Source: Hymenobacter sp. BRD67
GTDB taxonomy: Bacteria > Bacteroidota > Bacteroidia > Cytophagales > Hymenobacteraceae
Length of the DNA: 64,000 bases
Assembly: GCF_013256425.1 (NCBI RefSeq)
Contig: NZ_CP053904.1
Location: forward strand, 4,154,001-4,218,000
Direction: 5' to 3'
In this document: positions 43,866-54,628 of the stretch, in pieces
How positions within the stretch are numbered: position 1 is the first letter of the stretch
How the letters are laid out: each line of letters opens with the position of its first letter
Position numbers and translations under genes: made by a program
The notes under the pieces: model-generated
What the model saw: only the letters and a program-made list of their open reading frames with translations
Databases searched by the model: none
Told to the model about the DNA's origin: nothing

Positions 43866-45517
43866 CTAGCCAATCTTGCGCCCCGTATTGATAACATTGA
43901 CCGCATTAAACCGCGACGAGGCCGAGCCGTGGCTCACGGCTGACACCTGCGAAGGCTGGCCCTTGCCGTCGAAGAAAGAGCCGAACAGGCGGTAGTCGCT
44001 CTGGTCGCACACGGCGGCGCACGAGTTCCAGAACTCCTGGGTGTTGGCCTGGTAGGCCACGTCGTCGAGCATGCCGGCAATCTTGCCTTTCTCAATGGCG
44101 TAGAACACCTGGCCGCCAAACTGAAAGTTATAGCGCTGCTGGTCAATGGAATAAGAACCGCGACCGGCAATATAGATGCCCTTATCTACTTTGCTGATTA
44201 ACTCATCCACGCTCAGCTTGGCCGCGCCGGGGCGCAGGCTCACGTTGGGCATGCGCTGGAACTGCACCGTGCCCCACGAGTCGGCGTAGCAGCAGCCGTC
44301 GGAGGCGGTTTGGCCCACGATATGGGCCTGGTCGCGGATTTTCTCATAATCCACCAGCTTGCCCTGGTCGATGAGCGTCCACTCCTTGGTTTTTACGCCC
44401 TCGTCGTCGTAGCCTACCGCACCCAGCGAGCCGGCTTGCAGCTTGTCGGCCACGATGGTCACGTTTTTGGAGCCGTAGGGATATTCTTCTTTTTCCAGTC
44501 GAGCGTAGCGAAGCTGGTGCCCGCGTAGTTGGCCTCGTAGCCCAGCACGCGGTCGAGCTCCAGCGGGTGGCCGATGCTCTCGTGAATAGTAAGGCCCAGG
44601 TGGTTGGGGTCTAGTACGAGGTCGTACTTGCCGGCCAGCACCGAGGTGGCCGTAAGCTTGGCCTTGGCCTGGCGGGCGGCCAGGGCGGCATCTTCCAGGA
44701 TATCGTAGCTGTTGCGGTAGCCCACCAGCCCGGTGCCAGCGGGGCCGGCCACCTTGTCGGCGGCCTGGGGCGCGAGGTACTCGTAGCCCAGGCCCATCGG
44801 CGAGCTCAGCGCGTCGCGGGTCTTGAACTTGCCGCTGGCCCGGTCGATGGCCGTGACCGAGAACGTGGGCCAGATGCGGTGCACGTCCTGGTCGATGTAT
44901 GAGCCGTCGGTACTGGCAAAATACTTTTGCTCGTTTATCTGAAACAGGCTGGAATTGACGAAGTTGGCGCCGTTGGTGAGGGCAGCCGCGTTGGCGGCCA
45001 GCAGCAGGTCGGCCTTCTGGGCTACCGGCACCTCAAAGGCATTCTGCTTGATGGGCGTTTTCCAGCTTACCTCCCCGTACCCCTTTTGCGGAGCCAGGTT
45101 TACCGGCTCTTTCTGGGTTTTGGCGTTGGCTTTGGCCATGGCTACGGCCAGCCGGGCGGCCTGAGCCAGGCCAGCGTCGCTCACGTTGTTGGTAGCGGCG
45201 AAGCCCCAGCTGCCGCTGGCAATTACGCGCACACCGGCCCCGAAGCTCTCGCCACTGGCAATATTCTGCACCTGCTTCTCGCGGGTAAAGATGCTCTGGT
45301 TGAGGTAGCGGCCGATGCGCACGTCGGCGTAGCTGGCCCCGGCGCTCTTGGCGGCGTTCAGGGCCGCGTCGGCCAAGCGCTTTTTCTGGGCCACGTCGAG
45401 GCCGGGCTCCAGCAGGCGGGCGGGGTCAACCAGCGTGCCGCCAAAGCCGGGAAAGTTGGGCAGTAGGAGGGCGCTGGTGGCGAGGCCGGTAAGGCCCACA
45501 AAATCGCGTCGTTTCAA
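43866..45517 (-). CDS. tldD: TldD-family metallopeptidase, copy 3, with twin-arginine signal (one frameshift)
   Basis: Starting at the TTG at 45517 it reads (M)KRRDFVGLTGLATSALLLPN, again a Tat-like signal. The site HESIGHPLELDRV retains HExxxH. The direct frame ends at NIPTAPKT near 44470; one missing C there gives NIPYGSKNVTIVADKL and continues to 43866, for about 550 residues. CAAVCDQSDYRLFGS replaces the CAGSC of the other copies. It is the first gene of the tldD/pmbA cluster. The 288 bases before it carry no gene. Confidence 0.88.
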
Positions 45518-45805
45518 AGCGGAAAATAAATTAAAGGCAGCGGGCAAAAACCGGCCGGCAAGATGGCATTTTTTTCACGAAAAAGACAGGCTGCCTGCTG
45601 GCACGTTGCAGCCCCGGCCCGCTCCTGCTGCCGATTGGCTTAAAAATTCTTCGCGGCCGGCGGCCGGTCACTCTTGCAAAAGCCTGCCGCGCAATGGCGG
45701 TGCGGTGTTTCTGTCCCAAGGGTTGCTCTGCCTGCCATTGACTTTCGCACGCGGGCTGCTATATTTCTTGGCCGCTCTCCCTTTTCCACCCGAGGTTGCC
45801 CGTTT

Positions 45806-46308
45806 ATGAAAGTACGTCAACTCCTTGCGCTCACCAGCCTTAGCCTGCTGACGATGAGCAACAGCTGCAAAAAAGAGGACGATGTGGTGCCTTGCAATGC
45901 CTCGGCCGATGTGACGACTGCCCAGGTGGCGGGCCTCCAACTCAACATTATCGAGCCCGTACCCAACGTGGGGCAAACCAACGAGTACATTATTAACTCC
46001 AAAGCTGAATATCAGGCGCTTTTTGCCTGCAAAAAGCTGCCCGCGATAGATTTTACGACCCATACCCTGCTGGCCGGCAAAACCCGGACGCCCGCCGGCT
46101 GCCACCTGCTGGCGCAGCAGGTAACCCAGACCTGTACCGGCTACGTCTACACCGTCAAGCTGGCCTCCGACGGGGCAGCACCGCTACCAATGTTGTGTAT
46201 TACGTGCTGCTGCCCAAGCTGCCGCTAGCGGCAAAGGTGGCGTTCGATGTGCAGCTGCCGCCGGTAGCGGCCAGCAGTGGGGCGTCGGCGGTTGATGTTG
46301 TGAAGTGA
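45806..46308 (+). CDS. Hypothetical lipoprotein (one frameshift)
   Basis: The ATG at 45806 gives MKVRQLLALTSLSLLTMSNS followed by Cys, a lipoprotein signal. The body has IIEPVPNVGQTNEYIINSKA and TYTVKLASDG-like strands. The direct frame ends in a Cys-rich tail that is not protein-like. One base restored near 46180 gives TATNVVYYVLLPKLPLAAKV and a stop at 46308, about 167 residues. The family is not recognised. It faces the tricorn-like gene across a palindromic repeat. Confidence 0.65.
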
Positions 46309-46349
46309 TTTTTAGTTAATAGAAGCTGTTTAGGACTAATAGATTAAAA

Positions 46350-46440
46350 AAGAGCGTCCTGCTGAGCTTGTCGAAGCATCTCTACCGCTTCATCTAACGA
46401 TGCCGTAAAGATGCTTCGACAAGCTCAGCAGAACGCTCTT
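46350..46440. repeat. Palindromic CTGAGCTTGTCGAAGCATCT repeat
   Basis: Arms 46350-46381 and 46409-46440 are near-perfect inverted copies with core CTGAGCTTGTCGAAGCATCT and AAGAGCGT outer ends, around a 27-base spacer. It sits between convergent genes and could serve as a terminator. It is the second member of the family at 35058-35155. Confidence 0.8.
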
Positions 46441-46476
46441 GTTAATCTAATTAATATTAAAAATTAACTATGTAAT

Positions 46477-49400
46477 CTACTTGCCAAGCTGGCTCAGCAG
46501 CTCTTTCACGGCCGTATCGAGCTGGGAGTCGTGGCTGGTGTAGCTTTCGCCGATGGGACGGGTTACGGGCACGTCGACGGGGCGGGGGTTCATTTCCATC
46601 ACTTTGCCGTCGCGGGTCGAGCGCACGGTGCTGGTGGGCAGGCGCAGCGAGGAGCCATCGAGCAGGGTGGTGCCGGAGGTGAAAATAATCCAGCCGCCGG
46701 TGGGCTCGCCCACGATTTTGCCCAGCTTCGACGCCCGGTAGCCTTCGCTGAAATCCTCGGCATCCGACAGGGAGTGCTGGTTGGTGACGAGCACCGTAGG
46801 CAGCTCCAAGCTTCGCTGGCCAAGGGCGCTGCGGGCGGGCACGGGTGCGGCCATGTCGCGGTTGGCCATGCTGAGGTAGCTGCGCCGGGCCAGCACATCA
46901 ATGGCGTACACGTTCACGAAGCCGCCGTTATTGTTGCGCACGTCTACCACTACGCCGTCGCGGGTCATGTTTTCTGCATCAAGGTCGAGGTAGAGCTGCG
47001 AGAGCGAGGCCGCCGACATATCGAACATGTGCACGTAGCCGAGCCGGCCGCCGCTGGCCTGGGCCACGTAGGCGCGGCGCTCCTCCACCCACTGCCGGTA
47101 ATCGAGCGCCTTCTCCGTCTCGCGGCTGAGTGGGCGTACTACTACCTCCCGCTCCTTGCCATCAGCCGCCGAAACGCGCAGCGTGGTGCGGCGGCCCACC
47201 TTGTATTGCAGCAGCTCGTCGAGGTTGGTAGTACCCGTAAGGGGGTGGCCATCCACCGCCAGCAGCACGTCGCCGGGCTTGAGGCCAGCCAGCGCCGCCG
47301 CGCCCAGCGGCAGCACGGTAGTGAGGCGCAGGCGGCCGTTTTGCTCGTATTCGGTGGCATCGAAGCGCACCCCCAGGCGGCCCGTGGCCGGGGCTACGGT
47401 GCCGGTGGGCGGCGCGGCCGGACCCATGCCCGAGTGTGAGGCATTGAGCTCGCCAATCATCAGGTTTACCAGGCGGCGCACCTCATCGGGGGTGCGGGCC
47501 CCGGCGATGTAGGGCGCAAATTTTGCGTGCTGGGCCGGCCAGTCGGCCCCGTTGAAAGTGGCATCGTTGAAGAAGTCGCGCAGGTACGTCCAGGCTTCGT
47601 CAAATACCACGTTTTTCTCCTGCTCAAAGTCCACGTCCAGCTCGGCCGCCACGGCCACGGCGCGGGGCGTACCCTTACCAGCCTCCACCGGCACCACCTG
47701 GATGCGGCCCTGGTCGAGGTAATACACCTCCTTGCTGTCGGGCGAAAACTGGGCCTCGCGCTTGGGTCCGGCCGTGGAGGTAATCTGGCGGGCCGTGGCG
47801 GGCTCCTTGCTCAGCTCATCGAGCGGGTAAACGTAAAGATTGGTCTGGTTCGAAACCGTGGCCGTGAGCAGCAGCCACTTGCCGTCGGGACTGATGCGCT
47901 GCGAGCGCACATCTACCCCCACCGGCACGAGGCTCAGCCGGCGCCGAATATCGTCGAAATTGATAGTAACGGGCGGCTTGGCCGGCGTAGCGCTGGCGGT
48001 AGCCAGCGCACCTTTCCGGCCTTTGCCGGCCCTGGCGCCCGAGCGGCTTTTCGGCCTGGCAGAGTCGGCCGCCGCTACTGGCAGCGGTGCCGGGGTAGCG
48101 GGCCCGGCCGGCTTGGGGGCGGGTTCTGGTTTTTATCGGGTGAAATGGGGCCGGGTACCGGCTCCTTAAACAGGTCGCGGAACTGGTCTTCGCGGAAGCG
48201 CGGCGTGCGCAGCTGCAAGTCGATGCGCGCTATCTGGGCATCCTCAGTACGCTGGCCGGTATCAAACAGCAGGTACTTGCCGTCGGGGCTCCATGAGAGC
48301 GAGTTGCTGTTGGTATTCGCTAAAAAGCTAACTGAGCGGGCTGCGCCGCCCGCCGCGGGCACCACTTCTACGTTGGTGAAGCCCCGCGCCCCGGCCGGCG
48401 CAAAAGCCAGCCACCGGCCATCGGGCGACCACACAAACGAGCGCTCGGCGTTCAGCGGCGGGCGGCCAAAGCGGCCGGTGCCCACCACCCGCTCCTGCTT
48501 GCTGGCCAGGTCCAGCACCCGCAATTCCTTAGCGTCCCGCTCGAAGGCCAGGAGCTTGCCATCGGGCGAAAAGCGGGGCTGGGCATCATTTTGGGTGCCA
48601 TTGGTGAGGCGGGCTTCCTGGCCGGTGGCGAAGGTGTAGCTGTACAAATGCCGGGCTCCGTCGCGGGCCGAGGCATATACCAGGCGGCGGCTGTCGGGCG
48701 TCCAGGCCAGGTCGGTTTCGGCCGTCACGGTAGTGGTGAGGCGGGTGGCCTCGCCGCCATCGGCGGCTGAGGCCGCAAACACCTCACCATGCACAACAAA
48801 GGCCACTTTCTTGCCATCGGGCGAAAGCGCCAGCTCCTGCAGGCGGTCGGTGAAGCGCTGGCGCTCCACGCTGGGACTGGCCGGCGCGCCCCGCTGCCGA
48901 ATCGCCACCGGCTGCGCCTGGCCATTCTCGGTGTTCAGGGTCCAGATGGCGAAGTCGCGCTCAAATACCACGAGCTTGCCATCGGCCGAAATGCTGGGCC
49001 ACAGCACCCGGCCATCCTTGAAATTGGTAACCTGCTGCGGGGCGGCTTTGTCCAGCCCTACCGTCCAGATGTTTTCCGGCCCCCTTGGTCGGAGGTAAAA
49101 AACAGCTTCTGGCCGGCCGGGCCCCACATGGGCCACAGCGCCTTAAAGCCCCCGTGGGTGAGGCCGGTGTAGGTGGGGCCACTTTTGCCTTCCTGCCGCA
49201 GCCAGATTTCCGACTCGTCGAGGTGGCTGTGGCCGTGCCGCCACCACTGGCCCGAGGCCACCCCCGCGCCGCAAAGGCCAGCGTTTTGCCATCGGGACCA
49301 GGCGCGCCAAAAAACTCGTTGGCGTAGCGGTCGGCCGATACGGCCGTTGGCGTGCCGCCGCCTACCGGCACGCGGTAAATATCGTTCATTCCTGATATAT

Positions 49401-49824
49401 CACGGCTGGTCGAGGAGTAGTACAGGTACTTGCCATCGGCCGACCATCCGTCGAGCTGGTCCAGCCCGTCGTCGAAGGTCAGGCGCTTGAGCTCGCCAGA
49501 GGCAAAGGTGAGCAGGTAGATGTCGCCGTTGCCGCTGCGCGTGGAGATGAAGGCCAGCGACTTGCCGTCGGGCGCGTAGAGGGGGCGGCTCTCAGTGGCC
49601 GGGTGGGCCACCAGCAGGCGCGCCTCACCGCCGGCCACCGGCACCGTCCAGATATCCCCGCCCGACACGAAGGCTATTTCCTGGCGGTCGGGCGAGATAC
49701 CCGGCTCCGAAAACGACGGCAGCGCCGTAGGGGGCGCCGCCAGCGCAACGGCCGGCAACAGCGCCAGCAAAGACGGGCGAAAGTGGGAAGGGTATATGTT
49801 TTTCAATATGTTTGGCAATGGCAT
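46477..49824 (-). CDS. Tricorn-like S41 serine protease (at least three frameshifts)
   Basis: Tricorn proteins are beta-propeller proteases of family S41. The ATG at 49824 opens MPLPNILKNIYPSHFRPSLL with a signal-like start (AVALAAPPTALPS). Propeller repeats follow (FSEPGISPDRQEIAFVSGG, then LSPDGKKVAFVVHGEVFA), then a C1-like region, a PDZ domain (GAAALAGLKPGDVLLAVDG) and the catalytic core with DGVVVDVRNNNGGFVNVYA and the nucleophile region NQHSLSDAEDFSEGYR. Breaks near 49260, 49080 and 48110 are restored for about 1,115 residues. It probably degrades peptides in the periplasm. The 48110 linker is Pro/Ala-rich. Confidence 0.85.
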
Positions 49825-49922
49825 AGCGGCGGTAGTAAGCGTGGAGGCTGCAAGGTAGAGCACCAGCTCGCAACCGTTGCATGGCTGGCTTGCAAGTGCC
49901 TGTAAGCTTGGGTAAAAACATA

Positions 49923-49958
49923 AAAAAGGGTCCCAACCAATCGGTCGGGACCCTTTTT
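49923..49958 (-). terminator. Terminator after the nuclease gene
   Basis: A 12-bp stem AAAAAGGGTCCC / GGGACCCTTTTT with a 12-base loop lies 36 bases after the leftward nuclease stop at 49995 and before the tricorn-like gene. Confidence 0.85.
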
Positions 49959-49994
49959 AGAGGCAGCTAGCTGAAAATACAGCGGATACAGCTG

Positions 49995-52900
49995 CTATTG
50001 CTTCTGGAAGCGGCTGGTATAGGTTTGCTGCGTGCCAATGACGCGCACCACGTAGAGGCCGGCGGCCAGGCTGCCCACGCGCTGGCTGAGCTGCTGGCTG
50101 AGCTGCTCGACCGAGCCGGTGCCTTTCAGTACGAGGCTGCCTGTGGTGGTATACACGCTCAGGCTCAGGCTGGTACCGGTTTCGGGTATCTCCAGGCGCA
50201 CAGCGTTGGTTACGGGGTTGGGGTACAGGCCCAGTGAGACTGCGCGCGCGGCCTGGGTGGCCAGCGCGTTGCCGGTGAAGGTGTAGCGCGAGAAAACCGG
50301 GTAGTGGTCAGAGGTAGTGGTGCTGTAGCTGGCAATCTGGGCCGCTACGTCGGTGCGCACGGCTGCCGTGCCATTGAGGTAGTACGGGGCCATGTTTTTG
50401 TTGGCGATAACGTTGTCAATCACTGTTTTGAAGCTGGCCGTCGACTGCAGGCCGGCCTGGGCCAGCGGCAGCGTGATGGGCAGGTAGCTGGCATCGACCA
50501 TGAAATTGTTATACGACGAAACGGCCGGCGTTACCCCGTGGCAATGGTGCCGTTGAGCACGTCGTTGTAGTCGCCCACGATAAGGGTATTCTCATTCGCG
50601 TGGTTGGTATCGAGCTCTGCTTTCAGCAGCTCCGAGGCCAGCTTGCGGCGGGCGTAGTCGTTGGGCGAGGTGCTGGCGGCATTGGCCTTGGCATGAATCA
50701 CGATGAAATTTACTTTCTTGGTTACGCCATCGAGTGTAACGTTGGCCGTCATCTTGTACGGGAAGCGGCCGCCGGCCCAGGCATTGTAGGCCGGGCAGGC
50801 CTGCACCTCAGTGCAGCGCAGCAGGCCCATAAAAGTGGGGTTGCTCACTACATCGGTACGGTACACGAAAGCCAGCTTCTGGTCGTCCACGTAGTCGGGG
50901 TCGGAGGGGCTGTCGCCGTACGAGCCGTAGCGCGATACCTGGAAGCTGTACGGATGGCCGGTGGCCGTCGAGAGCTGGGTTACCACATTTTGCAGGCGCA
51001 CGGTGTCTACTACTTCGGCCAGCGCATACACGTCGGCGTTGAGCGTGGTCAGCACCTTCGCAATGTTGGTTTGCTGCAAGGTTTTATCGGTGGGGCCGTG
51101 GCCTGCTACGACTGAGCCAAACCATTCCACGTTCCAGTTTACCAGCTCCAGGGTCTTGTTCAGGTCATACGTATCGCCGCTCAGGGCTACGGTGGCTGGC
51201 GCGGCGGCCCGGCCGTGGTCACTGTAAGGGTGGCGCTGTAGGTGGTTTGGGCCGTAGTGGGCAGAAAGCGCACCGTAACGGGCTTGCTGGTAGCATTTAC
51301 CTCGGCTTTGGTCAGGGTGAGGGTGCTGGCGAAGGTGGTGCCGTCTTTGGATAGGGTAAAGCTGGCGTTCGATGAGGTGAGGGTTACGTCGCTGGTAAGG
51401 TCGTTGGCCGATACATTCATCGGCTGGGTGCTGCTGGTGCTCACGGCCTGGTAGCCGAAGGCCAGCCGGTTCACGTCGGTGAGCACGGTGGGGACGGGCG
51501 GCGTGGCCGATTTGGTCAGGGAGATATCGTCGAGCGTCCAGCGGGCGGCGGCCGACGTAGTCGAAGCATACACGAACGCTACATACACTTTGGCCCCTTT
51601 AAAGGCTGCCAGATTGATGTTGGCGGTCTGCGTCCAGATATCGGAGCCCATGGCCGGGAACGGCACGTTGAGGTCGGTCCAGGTGGCGGCGCTGGGCGCG
51701 CCCGTGCCGCTGTAGTTGGTCGATACGCGCAGCTTCAGGCTGGGGCCGTTGAAGGCGGTGCGGCTCCAGAATGAGAGCAGCGGGTAGGGTAGCTGGTAAG
51801 GTCGAAAGCCGGCGAGATAAACCAGTCTTCGTTCTCAACATTGCCCGAAGCGTAGCCGTTCATCTGCACGCCGTAGGGTGCCGGTGCGGCGCCGGCCGGG
51901 GCCTGTGGGTCGCGGCCGTAGCTGGTGCAGCTCCAGGTTTGGGCTCCGGTTACGCTGTACTGGCTCCAGCCATCGGTGAGCGTAGTGGCGCAGGTACTGA
52001 ACTCAAACAGCGTCTGGTTGGGGTCGGCCCCGACACCGGTCAGCGTAACGGTGCGCGTAACGGCACCCGTGCTGGTGTGGGTAATGCTGCCCGTGGTGGT
52101 ACCCACGGCAGTAGGCGAAAACTTCACGTATACCGTTTGGGCAGTAGCCAGCTCGGCGGGGGCATAGCTCAGCGAAGCGCTGTAGGTAGTGTTGTTTTTG
52201 GAAAGCGTAAACGGCCCGGTAGCCGTCAGGGTGGTGGCCGTCGTCAGGTTGCTGCCGGTGAGCTGATAGGTCTGGGTCGCCGACGAGGTAATAATGTTCT
52301 GGCTGCCGAAGGCCAGTGTGTTGGGCGTAGCCTTGAGAGTGGGCGTAGTTGCCGTGGGCGTGTTCCAGCTCAGCGAAAAGTCGTCGATAGCCGAGCTGGG
52401 GCGGTTGAGCGAGCCTATGGTAGAGTTGGGGGCGATAATGCGAATAGTTACCGGCCCGCTCTGGTCATCGAGCGCAGTGTCGAAGCTGACGGTTACGGTG
52501 TTGTTGGAGAAGGTCGCATTGCCGGTAATCGCACTAGAGCCTACCTTGGTAAAGGAGGTTGGGGCGCTGCCCAGGCCATAGTCAACCTGCCAGGTAGCCG
52601 TGCGGGTTGACGTGCTATCCAGCGATTGCAGCTTAAAAGTCAGCGAGAAGTCAGTTTTGCCGGTTGTGTTGGTAGCCTGAAACACAAAGGCCGGGCCGGC
52701 GCCCGTAGGCGGGGTGGCAGTGCTGCTGCCATCACCAAAAGAGCCCGTCTGGCGCACGCCCAGGGCGCGGTTGGGCGCGGCCGTCTGAGCCGTAATGGTG
52801 GCGGCGCTGCCCAGGCCCGTAGCCGAGGCAAAGTTCTTGAAGCCGGCGCCGGTGGCCGTCCAGGCCGTGGTGGTGCCCGGTGTGAGGATAAGCTGGGCCG

Positions 52901-53090
52901 CAGTGGGCGCCGTGCCCAGGCTGGTGGCCGACGCATTGGTATACACGCTGAAGCCCGCCGGTAAGCCACGCGATAAATTGTCGAAATTCTCGACGTAGGG
53001 GCTGGTGCTCAGCGTAGCCTGGGCCTTGGCCCCAAGCACGGCCAGCAGCAGGCTGCCGGCAAGGCCAAAAGAGCGGAAACATTTCGTCAT
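49995..53090 (-). CDS. T9SS-exported endonuclease/exonuclease/phosphatase-fold nuclease (three frameshifts)
   Basis: The ATG at 53090 opens MTKCFRSFGLAGSLLLAVLG with signal peptide ending AKAQ. Two choice-of-anchor/jelly-roll-like beta domains follow, one with WSQYSVTGAQTWSCTSYGRD and NEDWFISPAFDLTSYP, plus Ig-like repeats (LAFGSQNIITSSATQTYQLT). The catalytic domain has NWNVEWFGSVVAG, ALAEVVD, IVIHAKAN, VGDYNDVLNG and SDHYPVF, the DNase I-like active-site set. A T9SS sorting domain ends it (LYPNPVTNAVRLEIPETGT). Breaks near 51790, 51215 and 50535 are restored for about 1,031 residues. It is likely a secreted nuclease. Confidence 0.85.
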
Positions 53091-53340
53091 GTGGAAACAG
53101 AAGTAATAAGGTGAGCAGATGATGAAAAAGCGTCAGGCAAAAGTAGTATTTGCAGTCAAAAATTCATGTTGTCTTAATGTTTCTAAATGAATTGCTTTTG
53201 CTCAGCTGGTTCGGGTGAATTAAGGCAAAGCGTGTAGATTCGTGCTGGATTAAGCATAAATAGTAGGCGCGCCTACTATTTATTTAAAAAACTGCATTAC
53301 ATTTAGCACCTCATTCTTCCCCACCTAACTTTTTGCATTC

Positions 53341-54609
53341 TATGCAAGTCAAATCTATACTCCTCGCAGGGGGGCGCTGCTGGCAGCCTCATCGGGAGCC
53401 CAGGCCAGCGGCTTCCAGGTAGGCCTCACCGGCCAGAAGAACGTGGGCATGGGCGGCACCGGTACTGGCTTGTACCTCGACCAGGCTTCGCAGTTTTACA
53501 ACCCCGGCGCGTTTGCGTTTGCGCCTACCGGCTTTCAGGTGGGCGGCAATATGGCTATTCCGCGTATCTCCTTCCGGCCCGATGCGGCCGACCAGGGGCA
53601 GCGTAATTTGCAGAATACCAATGTATTTCCCTTCAGCGGCTTTATAGGATTTGGTCCGAAGGAAGGCAAATGGCGCCTTGGAGCCGGCGTGTACACGCCT
53701 TTTGGCAGCGAGGTGCACTACCAGCCGGGCTGGGAAGGGCGCTACGCGCTCACCGACATCAACCTGCGCTCGGTATTTGTGCAGGCTACGGCGGCCTATG
53801 CTATTACGCCCCAGGTGAGCGTGGGTGCGGGCCTGGTAATGCTGGCCATGGGCAGCGTGGACCTACAGCGCGATATACCCCTGCAGGCGCAGGGCAGCAC
53901 GACGCCGGCGCACGCGCAGCTCACCGGGAATGCCGACCACAAGCTGGGCTATAATGCCGGCATTCTATTCAAGCCTTCGGAAAAGCTAAGCCTGGGCATC
54001 AGCTACCGCTCGGCAATTGATGCGCACGTCGGCAGCGGCGATATTACGCTGACCAACCTGCCGGCCTCGGCCCGCAGCAACTTCTCGGCAACCAGCTTCG
54101 ACGTGACGCTGCCCCTGCCCGATGTATATAGCGTAGGCCTGGGTATCCGCCCCAACGATAAGCTGACGCTGGCTTTCGACGCCAACCTCGTGGGCTGGAG
54201 CCGCTACCAGTCGCTCGACTTTACGTACGCCGGCGGGGTGCTGGGAGGAGCCGCTACTTCTTCTTCCAAACGCGAGTATCAGGACGCCCTGGCTTTCCGG
54301 GTGGGAGCGCAGTACAAGGTTACGGACAACTTTACACTGCGGGCCGGCACTTTCTACGACATGAGCTGCGTGCGTGATGGCTTCGTAACGCCCGAAACGC
54401 CCGATGCCGACCGCCTGGGCCTGACTGCCAGCTTCACGTACGCCTTCGGGCAGCGCTTTGGCCTCGATGCCTCCTTCCTGTTCGAAGACTTCATGAAGCG
54501 CAGCCAGACGCAGGGTGACCTCATCAGCAATGGTACGACCGACCGCGTGGCCGGCACCTACAAAACGACCATCAGCGTGCCCGGCGTAGGGCTGTACATG
54601 AAATTCTAA
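53341..54609 (+). CDS. OmpP1/FadL-family outer-membrane transporter (one frameshift)
   Basis: FadL-type barrels move long-chain fatty acids or other hydrophobic compounds across the outer membrane. The ATG at 53341 reads MQVKSILLAGG and continues as ALLAASSGAQASGFQVGLTG once a missing G near 53370 is restored, giving a signal peptide and the typical N-terminus GFQVGLTGQKNVGMGGTGTG. YNPGAFAFAPTGFQVGGN follows. The last strand ends GVGLYMKF with the expected terminal Phe. About 422 residues. It is followed after 19 bases by the SGNH-hydrolase lipoprotein gene, a pairing seen in Bacteroidetes. Confidence 0.88.
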   Translation, partial: YASQIYTPRRGALLAASSGAQASGFQVGLTGQKNVGMGGTGTGLYLDQASQFYNPGAFAFAPTGFQVGGNMAIPRISFRPDAADQGQRNLQNTNVFPFSGFIGFGPKEGKWRLGAGVYTPFGSEVHYQPGWEGRYALTDINLRSVFVQATAAYAITPQVSVGAGLVMLAMGSVDLQRDIPLQAQGSTTPAHAQLTGNADHKLGYNAGILFKPSEKLSLGISYRSAIDAHVGSGDITLTNLPASARSNFSATSFDVTLPLPDVYSVGLGIRPNDKLTLAFDANLVGWSRYQSLDFTYAGGVLGGAATSSSKREYQDALAFRVGAQYKVTDNFTLRAGTFYDMSCVRDGFVTPETPDADRLGLTASFTYAFGQRFGLDASFLFEDFMKRSQTQGDLISNGTTDRVAGTYKTTISVPGVGLYMKF

Positions 54610-54628
54610 TCCTGTCATTTTCCTACCC

